From positions 372,001 through 436,000 of the forward strand of contig JAGMUV010000034.1 in assembly GCA_020744425.1 (NCBI GenBank): a stretch of DNA of 64,000 nucleotides. The letters run 5' to 3'. This document shows positions 22,213 to 30,978 of this stretch, piece by piece. The notes below the pieces were generated by a model that was given only the letters and a program-made list of their open reading frames with translations, was not told the DNA's origin and did no database searches. Both the position numbers and the translations under genes were made by a program. How positions within the stretch are numbered: position 1 is the first letter of the stretch; every line of letters begins with the position of its first letter. This DNA comes from Dactylonectria macrodidyma. Taxonomy: Eukaryota; Ascomycota; Sordariomycetes; Hypocreales; Nectriaceae.

Positions 22213-22270
22213 CTATTGCTGACTAATAGACCAGTGGTGCGTGTACGGGGCGGTGCATGTATGGCTCGCC
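22213..22270. repeat. diverged right TIR of the older MULE copy
   Basis: The sequence GCTGACTAATAGACCAGTGG...GTGTACGGGG...CATGTATGGCTCGCC parallels the inner element's TIR with substitutions. It ends at 22270, followed by GGCGTGGAT. A similar nonamer, GGCGTGGAC, stands at 20304-20312 left of the MITE. That could be the other half of an old target duplication, but the motif also recurs in the hAT subterminal DNA. Confidence 0.6.
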
Positions 22271-22392
22271 GGCGTGGATGGATGGATTATGTAACGGCCA
22301 GCTGCATGGAATGGATGGAAATGGATGCACGGACCATCCATTTCCACGGCGTGGATGCATGGACGGTGGACGTGGAATGGATCGCCAGCCTG

Positions 22393-23052
22393 CAGTTACA
22401 TTTTCTGTTCCGGTGTACGAAGTGGGATGCACAGCGGGAAGGCAAGCGGAGGATCGGACATGCAAAGATGGGAAACCTCTCGTTCTTTTTGGGAGGAAAG
22501 GCGGCATCGGATGGCCCAAAATGGACGCCTGATCTACAGGCGGTGCGGACAGCGATTGAGTTCGCCATGAACACGAAGAGACTTGATGCAAACCAGACTA
22601 GATAACATACTAACCAAATTAGCAGCCAAACCTGGCGATACTAACACCAAACAGCCTCCAGTTGGCAGACCAAGCTTCAGCTGCTGAGAATAGAATACTG
22701 AACACTTGGAGAAATTGGCCTTCAAGCGGGCCTGTCACACAGAGTCAAGCGAGGCAAGACCGATCAGCGGACGAGCAAGAATGTGGGGCTTCTGGGAGAC
22801 GCGAAGATAAACTTAGAATTGTAAATAGCCTAGTGCACCTGGCCCTACAGTATGAGGTTAGTCCTCCCGGGCGGAATAAATTTCATTCATTCATTCATCA
22901 CAACCCACCCCACATTTTCTGAGCTGATCCCGAAGTAAGTCACCCGATCGTCATGCCGTATTCTAGGCATCCGGCATCGAACCATCCCCCATTCCCTTTA
23001 TTGGTTTTTGAACCTGAAGGGCCGTCAGCTTAATAAGATATATATACAGTCT
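22393..23052. other. intergenic stretch right of the hAT nest
   Basis: No frame with coding character or domain. A short ATTCATTC repeat occurs near 22878-22898. Confidence 0.4.
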
Positions 23053-23775
23053 TCAAAACTTACATGACATCCAAATCTTGTAATATAAGATGTCTGGGCA
23101 CGTAACGCCTTCGTGGCTAAATGGGCTCCTTACATTCTGCGCACCACCTGTACAGTTCTTTTTCCGACAAATCGTTAATGCATAATCAGCATTTGATCTA
23201 TCTTTCTCATAATTCACAATGCATTCATCGCCGTCTTTCATGACTTTATCGGCATCCAACTTGTTACAGAAAGCATTTACCATCGTCGAAACCAACCTTC
23301 CATCCGTCTGTCCACGGCCGACCAAGGCTCCTGGATCGTAAAGGCATTTTGCCGTGGTGGTCAAGGTTTCCGATGCCGTCTTGGATGGCGAGATTACCAA
23401 TGTTGTTTTTGTCTCCGCCATGAGAGAAGTTTTCGCTTCTTCACCTGCTTGTGTTGAATCAGTATTGTGTGAGGCCGCGGCTTCGGTTACTGACGCCGTG
23501 TGCAACGACGTCCTCGGCTGATCAAACTCTGCATCCATGCGTGCGGACTTTGTATTTGTTCTAGCGCTTTCTGCGAAAGCTGCGTTACTCGAGGTTGCAG
23601 GCAGGTCATTTGATCCCAGTGCTTCTGACGCCGTTGACGCTATGGCCGTAGACATTCCTAACCCCTTCATTACTAACGCCGAGCTCCGGCCCCGCTCCGG
23701 CTCCATTATACCGTCACATTGAGTACACAAGGTGTGGACCAAAATGACCAAGGTCATAATAATAAATGACTTCAT
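23053..23775 (-). CDS. putative secreted cysteine-containing protein (effector candidate)
   Basis: From the Met at 23775 the 240-residue protein begins with a signal peptide: MKSFIIMTLVILVHTLCTQC has a positive start, a hydrophobic core of about 14 residues and small polar residues after it. Residues about 25-145 are Ser/Thr/Ala-rich and disordered. The C-terminal 95 residues hold seven Cys (AKC, AFC, DEC, TIC, KNC, VTC, MSC) and look like a small disulfide-stabilised fold. A longer frame starts at 23829, but the added residues would bury the signal peptide. The domain is not recognised. Extracellular location is inferred from the leader; a role in host interaction is only a possibility. A TE-rich neighbourhood is typical for such genes. 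Confidence 0.65.
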   Translation of the reverse strand: MKSFIIMTLVILVHTLCTQCDGIMEPERGRSSALVMKGLGMSTAIASTASEALGSNDLPATSSNAAFAESARTNTKSARMDAEFDQPRTSLHTASVTEAAASHNTDSTQAGEEAKTSLMAETKTTLVISPSKTASETLTTTAKCLYDPGALVGRGQTDGRLVSTMVNAFCNKLDADKVMKDGDECIVNYEKDRSNADYALTICRKKNCTGGAQNVRSPFSHEGVTCPDILYYKIWMSCKF

Positions 23776-23829
23776 TTTTCCAACAATGTACTGCAATAAG
23801 ATCACTATATGATCACCTAAGGGTTTCAA

Positions 23830-24662
23830 CCCTCGATTTATATCCTCATTCTTAGTTATGAAGGCTACTAGTGGATGTTATTGAAAATCAGACGCAGCCT
23901 CATAGTCGCAATAACCTTTCACCTGTTGTGATTAAAGGCTAATGCGACGTAAATCAGATTGGTTTTAGGTAACTGGTACGACCAATGTGGCACAAATCGG
24001 CGTCACGCAGATCTAGCAGTTAAATCTAATTTGAAGGTCCCCATCGTCCTGTCCTTGTCTATCGCCTCCTCCTCCATTCCATTGCTGTATCGAGTCCTTG
24101 CACCCGCCTCATTATCGATCAGCGGGTATGGCCCTACTAACATCTACTTGTTAAGTCATGACATCGCCAGGACGACTGATACGCCCGTATTTGCGGCTCT
24201 GTCGACGCGATCAAATTAGGATCGCAACCCGACAACTTAAAGCAGCGATGATTCATTCTCTTCACATGGCTAACGAAACATTCGCGGATACACGAACAGT
24301 CTCCAAGGATGTATTGTACCATATATTAGGAAATTAAATGGGGGTTATGTCTGCATGAAGCAGGCTGAAATTGGTGTGATGGTGATTACAAGCTCTGGGT
24401 TCTCCTACCGAAAATGGGTACAGTCTGTCAGATATCTCATCGGCTATGGCTAGGGTAAGAACGTACCGGTATCACGTTATCCTACTACTACTACTACTAC
24501 TCTTACTGCGACTACATAATGGGCTGGCGCCTATCCTTTCTCCAGAATAACAAGCGGTAGTGATGTAGTCCGGTAAAAGTTCAGTTGTTATTATATGACG
24601 TTGCTTTTTTAGGAGAGCGAACGGACGAAATGTGGAGAGAAAACGAGAGGTCCTCTGCACAA
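23830..24662. other. intergenic stretch, no recognised gene
   Basis: Contains a short CTA/TAC microsatellite near 24482-24500. Nothing else recognised. Confidence 0.4.
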
Positions 24663-24802
<140 letters not shown>

Positions 24803-25116
24803 TAGTACCAGAAATGAATCGCTTTATGTATTAAGTTGAACATTTTAAATTTTAAATTAAATGTAGTTTCTAGCATGCGCGGGAGAGTTAACTTTCCAAT
24901 GATGTATTTATCTAAAGAGCTGTAATTCGTCTACCATGACCTTTGATATTCTTATAGAGTAAGCTTAATGGTACTAGACTCGGTTCGGCGGGTGAAGAGA
25001 CCAAGGGAGTGGGTGATTAAGTTCGACATGCGAGTAGAGTTACAACACCGAGTTTCATTTTCCTCAGGCTAGTGATCGTTGGCGAAGAGGCTTTCTACAG
25101 CAACTTTCTGTAAAGG

Positions 25117-26140
25117 CTAGTCTTCCCATTCGTCTGCCAGTTGTGCTCGCATTTGTTCAATACTTGGAAGTTGCTCCCTGCGTTGACGCTGCTGTGATAT
25201 CGGGTTCAGTTTTAAATGAAAACTCAATAGGTATAGTTTATAAAATTTCGAGCGGACCGTTTTTCCTGTCAGGTATTGATGGTAGCGTCGAGAACAAGCG
25301 TCCGTGGTTCTACCCTCGAGCTGAGTCGAGATATAGTCCCACGTATTTCCTTTTTTCTGAAGTCGAATGATCCGCCTATCTTCCTCTTTCTTCCAATTAC
25401 CTCTCTTCTTCTCTCTGTGGTTTCTCATACGGTAATCCTTGTCAACCCATCGTGCACATACTGCTAGTACACCATGGCGATGTGGCGATGTCCAGAGATC
25501 AGATGAGATGTGGACCTTCGAAACGGCGCTCTGTAGCTTCACCTTCAACTGTGACTGATATGGGCTAAAGTTTGCAGTAATATGACGCATTGCTTCATGT
25601 CGTGATGTCATGATAAGGTTCTCAATCGCGGGATTACAGGTTAGCATGATGTCTTGCATCCCATCCCATGTAACTGCCGAAAAGGGTAGTCGACGACGTG
25701 TGAGAAGGGCAACCATGCTCTCAGTATAGCGCTGGGGATTGAACACTCTACGGAGGGCTGATTCTGGTGGGTTTGCTATATAGTAATCGCCGAGCCTAGC
25801 TTACTTTAATGGAGGACCAATGTCTGAGGATCGTTCCAGTACCGTATTATCCGAAGAGTTAATGATGTCGCTGTGTTTGCGCTTCGCATAGTATATGGTG
25901 TTGTCTCGTTTCGGATTTGACCAGGCCTGATCAGAGGAACAGAGAAGACATTCATAGACAACTGCTCCCTTCGTTCTGCGCTTCCCCGATGGTCCTACCT
26001 GGCCCTAATTCGGATATGTCGCGCGGAATATGCAATTGAAGTTCAGGACCTCAGACGGTGCTGACTCTGCATCGACAGCAGGATCAATACTCACCTGAGA
26101 CTGTGAGGTGCAATTCGCCGGTTGATCTGAGGAAGAGGCC
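25117..26140 (-). pseudogene. hAT transposase relic fused to a Myb/SANT-like domain
   Basis: From the ATG at 26140 the minus strand reads a Ser-rich start, then a BED-like finger (VVYECLLC ... YYAKRKHSD). After a TAA at 25801-25803 it continues as hAT sequence: ALRRVFNPQRY, LPFSAVTWDGMQDIML, and SSDLWTSPHRHGVLAVCARWVDKDY, the first-Asp region. Within the same frame it then switches to a Myb-like segment (NWKKEEDRRIIRLQKKGNTWDYIS...GRTTDACSRRYHQYL) and ends in a short helical tail with LPSIEQMRAQLADEWED. The TAG at 26005-26007 may lie in an intron starting GTGAGT. The hAT core downstream of the first Asp is absent. Either a host Myb gene was captured or the hAT inserted into one. Confidence 0.65.
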
Positions 26141-26287
26141 ATAATAAAGACAGTAGAGGTCCGAAATAATAGAGCATATTATATCTACACACTTGAGTTA
26201 GCCTGTAAAGCTGAGAGATTTAAAGACTCCGCAAACACAAAGTAGCTTCTTGTCAGCCGATAAGTTGAAATTTGGCCAATCAGAGCC

Positions 26288-26413
26288 AGCAGCTTATCCT
26301 GATATCAGGATAAGGTGCCCTAGCTTTATCCGATATCCGATATATATCATATATCGGATATAGCAGGATAGCAGAGATGATATCAGGATAGCATATCAGG
26401 ATAGGCAAGTCTG
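26288..26413. repeat. AT-rich palindromic GATATC array
   Basis: Many overlapping ATCAGGATA and CCGATAT/ATATCGG motifs form short palindromes. They resemble the subterminal repeat arrays of the hAT elements in this window and may be the 5' end of the relic at 25117-26140. The array ends in GGCAAGTCTG, which would be a CAGACTTGCC terminus. Confidence 0.45.
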
Positions 26414-26615
26414 AGAGAGTCAGGGGTCGGCTTTTGGGGCCGACCACTTATATATATTTCTCTAGACTTTGGCTGCCTGGCCCAAAAAGCCTGGAAAAGC
26501 TTGATTTTTGGCAACTGGCGAAGTCTACTTTATCAACCCCCCAGGTATCTTCCACAAGACCACTTCCTACTCTTTAATCACCTCTCCACTAGGTTCTACT
26601 TGCCCGACGTTATCT

Positions 26616-27176
26616 CTAGAAGAGGTGTGTTTTTAAGTAAGCTCGGAATGACCATGCTCTATTAGTTTGAACTTGGGCAGGTTCCACATGTCTTACTGCT
26701 TCTTGAACTCCCCGTTCTGCTGATTTTGGTCGGCCACTTGCGTCTTGTGTCATTAGATTAGAAGGAATCCATTGGGGTAATCCGACAAATGGCCCGGTTT
26801 TAGAATCCCCAAGATCTTCTAGATAATCTCTCGGCACCACAGATATCTCCAAAGTAAGGTTATCCACATCTGGACATGGGTCTATCGTAGCCCAACAAGT
26901 TTCCCTTCCAGGCAGCATAGTCCCCACCAAGTATAAGTCACCCATACAAACCCCTTTCGTTGTATAGCTTCTGATAATAATTCCTGTGGTATCATCGATG
27001 TCACATTCAGGGATTAACTTAATAGTAATAGCAGAGCGGTAATGGCTGTGTTTATATAAACCAACATATTGGTATGTTGTTAAATATTCGGTCACCTTAT
27101 ACCTGTTAACTAGCCTTGGAGTATATCCTCCTGCAATATCAATCAAGAATGGGTTTTGACTTTCTTCTACCTTCAT
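26616..27176 (-). CDS. hypothetical protein, 186 residues
   Basis: An uninterrupted frame beginning MKVEESQNPFLIDIAGGYT. The first two thirds are rich in beta-prone Ile, Val, Tyr and Thr with scattered Cys; the C-terminal third is basic and polar. There is no signal peptide, membrane segment or recognised domain. It lies between two hAT relics and is more AT-rich than the conserved genes further right. It may be a real lineage-specific gene or cargo left by a transposon; neither can be shown from sequence. Confidence 0.45.
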   Translation of the reverse strand: MKVEESQNPFLIDIAGGYTPRLVNRYKVTEYLTTYQYVGLYKHSHYRSAITIKLIPECDIDDTTGIIIRSYTTKGVCMGDLYLVGTMLPGRETCWATIDPCPDVDNLTLEISVVPRDYLEDLGDSKTGPFVGLPQWIPSNLMTQDASGRPKSAERGVQEAVRHVEPAQVQTNRAWSFRAYLKTHLF

Positions 27177-27464
27177 TATTAAGTAAGAGATGATATGTAG
27201 TGAGAACGAGAGAAGGCCAATCTACTGAGCCCGCCGTGTCTTTTATATTAGAGAGAGGTCCAGATCCAACCGCAATTAGTCGCGCATTCAGCTGGATGCT
27301 TGAAACGCACTTGATGCACTGCAGCCAATTAGCGCCTTTTCTTCGAAATTAACTGCCCCCACCGTTGATTACTCGGTATTTGGACAGCCCGTTCGCCGCC
27401 CTACTGTAAAGAGAGTGACCAGTATCATTGTGAAAGGCCGTTCGAAAGCACTCAGACCGACCAC

Positions 27465-28765
27465 CAGGCTTTCTAACCATACGCGTATGGTTTAGTTAAA
27501 CCATATATTACTCACATATTGCCCATATACCTATACCATACGGTCTGAGGCGTATGGCCATATATGATCATACGCGGCATAAAGTTGCTCCGAGTCAAAT
27601 ATAGTCAGGTAAGGAAATCGGCGGCGCTAAAAACACCTTGACCATCCTCCTGGTCCTGAAAGGCTTCCCTTTTCAATAGATCCATAAGGTAGAAAGGATA
27701 CTTGAATGGCAAATCGGTTGCTTAAGCTATGCGTGGGCAACTTGGACTGCCGTGCAACGTCTCCGTAGCTCCAATCCTAAGGCAACTATCAAGATCGCTT
27801 CGAGTCACATTGTCAGACTTCATGTCAAGATCAAGTCGCTCAATTATAGCAAACAGTTAGCCGTTTTGGAAAATAACTCTCCTTACTGAGGGATATCGTT
27901 CAACGCTCGATCGTACATTATTTACGATGGACGTCCTTCACAAGCATTACCAGCAGGCATTCAACAAATACAAGATGAACCAACAGCTACCTGGTCCAGT
28001 ACTGACGAGCTGGCATGTCTTCGACAAATACTACCAGCTCTCCGATGAGAGCCCGGCATACGGTGCAGCGCTTATTCTCCATCCATCCCGAGGAAAGGCT
28101 CATATACAGAAAAATTGGCCAAAGGCATGGCATAAGAAGATCTTTACAGGAGTGAAGAAGTTGTGGGAAGACGAATACAAGAACCTGCCAACCGTTTATA
28201 CTACTCCTTCCATTGTTCCGGCGCTGGAACTGGATGAGTATGACCTGCTTGCACAGGAGCTTAATGTCATAGGCACAGAGCCCGACGTTGACGAATACGA
28301 AACCTACACCTCCCAGCCACCCATTCCAATCGACTGCTTCCCCCTTGCCTGGTGGCTCCGCGATGAGCAGAAGGAGCGCTTTCCTCGACTGTCAAAGATG
28401 GCAATAGACATTCTCTCAATACCCGCCATGTCTGCTGACCCTGAGCGTACATTCTCTGGAACACGGCGTACAATTTCGTGGGATCGAATTCTCCTTGGAG
28501 CATCGACAATTGAAAAGGGGGAGTGCTTAAAGAGCTGGATTCGCAGCGGTATAACGGCAGGGCTACAAGTAGACGAGGTTGAACAATACGAGTACATGGC
28601 AGAGGAGGGAAGCACCACCGCTCTAGAGGAAAATGTGGGCCCTTGACGGGTTTGACGTCATTTGCCGTATGGGCAATATATGGTTTAGTTCGCCATACGA
28701 GAATAAATCATACACCATAAACCATTCAGGTCCGTATGGCGTATGGCGTATGGTTAGAAAGCCTG
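27465..28765 (+). mobile_element. internally deleted hAT, same family as 55631-58393
   Basis: The ends are CAGGCTTTCTAACCATACGC (27465) and its inverse ending at 28765. Subterminal CCATACG/CGTATGG repeats occur at both ends. It is 1301 bp and retains only the C-terminal third of a transposase. Flanking octamers CCGACCAC and GCGCTGGG differ, so no target duplication is visible. Confidence 0.85.
27927..28646 (+). pseudogene. C-terminal part of a hAT transposase
   Basis: A 239-codon open frame starts MDVLHKHYQQAF. It closely parallels the C-terminal third of the intact transposase at 55929-58160: SWHVFDKYYQLSDESPAYGAALILHPSR, then PLAWWLRDEQ, then the dimerisation region with SADPERTFSG carrying the third acidic residue. 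The zinc finger and both catalytic Asp are missing, removed by internal deletion. The remaining frame is intact, so a dimerisation-only peptide could in principle be made and might act as an inhibitor; this is inference. Confidence 0.85.
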
Positions 28766-28917
28766 GCGCTGGGACGTGTTGAGACGAGGAAATAAATAAT
28801 CAAGAAGAAGCGATAAGGGCACGAGATAATGATACAGTAAGAGAGAAAAGTACATGCACAGTAGTGAGCAGCTTTAGTCTATCCCTTTCACCTGGGTCTC
28901 TCTCCCTTTTTAAGACC

Positions 28918-29748
28918 TTACGAGCCTCGCACCCGTAAGCACATCGGGGTCAAGTACCTGTAATTTGCACCAGCCGTCTCGTTCTCATGATCATCCTGAA
29001 CCGGGATTGGATCAGGCTCGTTGGGATGATATGGCTTGACCTCCCTGGAACACAGGGACTCAAGATCATGGCAGTGAGACCATTCAATTTGACATTCCTG
29101 TAGTTCGTCCTCGAGGGTCTGCTTCGAACGAGACAAGTCGGCAGCCTGTCGGAAAAGGAAATCTCTGACGACAACTTTTCTCAGGGTTTTTCGGTGGTTC
29201 GTGATCACCTGGATTGATGTATCAGGCGAAGCGCACCAGACTCCACTCAGTCCGAGAAAGCTCAAGTGCTCCAAACGAAGCGACCCAAGCGTCTTGTTGA
29301 ATACTTGGTTATCGTAGCCGGAGAAACGAACATTTAGGGCTGATAAGTTCTGAAACTTATTCAGAAAGTCGCCGAAAGGCTGACACGATGGCGCAGTGGC
29401 TCTCTCAGAATTGGGGTCCACGACTAGAGCCAGGCGTTTCAGCTGTTCTTGGATACCAGGTCGAGCGTTCATTGACTCCATGAGCACATCAAGGGCAACG
29501 GAATGCGTGTCGCGGCCTGCTAAGCCACCCACGGAAATGGCGAGTTCCTCGATACGAGTAAATGCTGCTGTCAATGCCACCGTGACACCAACAGCCCGAT
29601 TCAGAAAAGTATTATGCTCTTCCAGAAATGGCTTCTCCCCGGGGAGAAACCCAATATTAGATGCGAGGCCGGCTGGCGGCCTGTCTCCAATGTCCTTGGA
29701 CAACTGACGTGGTCTGTTCACTGTCAGAACCTTCGAAGACTTTACCAC
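28918..29748 (-). CDS. leucine-rich F-box-like hypothetical protein, probably 5' truncated
   Basis: The 276-codon frame contains repeated leucine-rich segments (RIEELAISVGGL, QLKRLALVVDP, NLSALNVRFSGY, LRLEHLSFLGLSGVW, HRKTLRKVVVRDF). This is the pattern of fungal F-box proteins with irregular LRRs, which select substrates for SCF ubiquitin ligases. No F-box motif is present. The frame starts beside an oppositely oriented RING-like fragment, so the N-terminal part was probably lost in a rearrangement. It is similar in style to the fragment at 9713-10105, but they are not obviously the same segment. Confidence 0.5.
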   Translation of the reverse strand: MVKSSKVLTVNRPRQLSKDIGDRPPAGLASNIGFLPGEKPFLEEHNTFLNRAVGVTVALTAAFTRIEELAISVGGLAGRDTHSVALDVLMESMNARPGIQEQLKRLALVVDPNSERATAPSCQPFGDFLNKFQNLSALNVRFSGYDNQVFNKTLGSLRLEHLSFLGLSGVWCASPDTSIQVITNHRKTLRKVVVRDFLFRQAADLSRSKQTLEDELQECQIEWSHCHDLESLCSREVKPYHPNEPDPIPVQDDHENETAGANYRYLTPMCLRVRGS

Positions 29749-29979
29749 ATCATACCCAATCTGGACATCAGGAATATCAAGGCCTGTTCCTGGTGCTTAC
29801 GCGATAAACCGCTTCAATCTCTACACTGCAAGCATCAGATTTGCTGGGGATGCGCAGAACTTGTAGGTGATTCCCAATTCGAGGCCGGTGGTGAGGTGCT
29901 GGTGGCAATTCGGAGCTGTGGCTTTCATCGAAATGTGATTGTTTTCGAGAGACCGAACTATGTGACTAACAGGTTGTGA
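29740..29979 (+). pseudogene. RING-like zinc-finger fragment
   Basis: The frame reads IKACSWCLRDKPLQSLHC, then KHQICWGCAELVGDS. The Cys/His order C-x2-C-x11-C-x1-H-x2-C-x2-C resembles the RING-like finger found in some fungal patatin-like proteins. It stops at 29979 and the phospholipase part is absent. The frame starts inside DNA that codes on the opposite strand, so this is a short relic of another gene joined to the LRR-like gene. Confidence 0.4.
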
Positions 29980-30793
29980 TTTTGGAGGTGTGGTGGGTGG
30001 CGCGTGGAGGACGCTCGGAGAAGTGGTATTGTAGGTTGTATTGAGACGCCCTGCTTCTGTTGGATAGCTCGTATGACCACTTGATGACATTGAACATGTG
30101 TGTGTATTCTGTATCTGTTGTTCTCCTCAGGGGCAGTCTATGCCCCGGGTCTATAGGTGGAGCTCTGAGATTACTGCCTTTCCTGACCGTCTTCCTCATA
30201 TGGCCTGACGGGCCCGAGGGCTCGGCGAGCCCCCGGCGACTGGGGGCCGAAGGGCCCCCTTATTCCACACGTGACATCCTGGACCCCTGATGTTCCATGC
30301 CTCCAATTTAACATGCCCCTTCAGCTCGAAGGCACCGCCTTTGAGCTGACCTCCGGGATTATAAGAGCTTCTTTTTCTTCTTCTAGTGTGACGGGAGCGT
30401 CTGGAGTGCTGGACCCAGGGTGGGGTCGATACGTAACTAGGACGCACGGGGCAGGCGTCTACGCGTCTACGCGCCTGCCCGCTTTCTCTCTTTCCTCTTC
30501 ATCGTAGTATTCTCGCAATACAGTGGCATTACCTCTTGAGTTGATCTCATATGGCCCGTGACATCTAGTTCCTATTCCCAGTTTCGGGCCAAGATCGCCG
30601 AGAGGTCGGCGAGTCTTAGCTGTTAAATAAAGGTCTTAAAAGCCTCTTGTAGAAGGTTTTTTATAAATCTATCTGCTAGTAATTAGGCTAATAGGATATA
30701 GATAATATTGATCTGGCCTTATATGATTTCCTGTTAAAGCTAGTAACGTAGTTATATATATTAATATATTATAGCTTTATATACCATGCGATA
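29980..30793. other. intergenic stretch with GC-rich hairpins, then AT-rich DNA
   Basis: Around 30205-30262 there are adjacent GC-rich palindromic blocks (GGGCTCGGCGAGCCC and CCCCCGGCGACTGGGGGCC). From about 30640 to 30790 the DNA is strongly AT-rich without coding frames, as expected for RIP-altered DNA. Confidence 0.45.
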
Positions 30794-30950
30794 CCCCTCC
30801 ACCGATAAGACCCCTCTACCGATAAGCCAAAAAAAAGTTTCCCCATACAAAATGCCCAATTTCACTTATACGGTGCTTGGCCAAAATTGAAGTTATTTAC
30901 ATGAAACAAGCTGTGTCTTATTGAGAGTTTCATGCTGTTTCGTATTATGC
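30794..30950 (+). mobile_element. truncated terminal segment of a Fot1-like element
   Basis: After TA (30792-30793) the sequence has two CCCTCYACCGATAAG units, an A-run and a CCCCATACAAAATGCCC block. AATTTCACTTATACGGTG and AAAATTGAAGTTATTTACATG follow. This matches the transposase-start end of the intact element at 4408-6585 with substitutions. It stops near 30950, just before piggyBac-like coding DNA; the rest of the element is missing. Confidence 0.8.
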
Positions 30951-30978
30951 TATTCTTTTTTTACGTTATATAGGCGGT

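Larger units (their letters stand above)
13914..22392 (-). mobile_element. outer hAT element of a nested transposon stack
   Basis: The termini are CAGGCTGGCGGTCCATTCC (13914) and its near-exact inverse ending at 22392, one mismatch in 19. Both ends are followed by dense ATGGAATGGA/TCCATTCC subterminal repeats. The interior carries a reverse-strand hAT transposase broken by later events: an intact hAT (15447-18349), an excision footprint (18482-18505), a 609-bp hAT derivative (19107-19715), and MITE and MULE insertions (20315-22270). The flanking octamers AAGCAGCC and CAGTTACA do not match. Either the true ends differ, or the flanks were rearranged after insertion. Confidence 0.65.

Noticed and set aside
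13906..22400. 8-bp TSD for the outer hAT
   Set aside because: Octamers AAGCAGCC and CAGTTACA differ; the TIR match alone supports the boundary.
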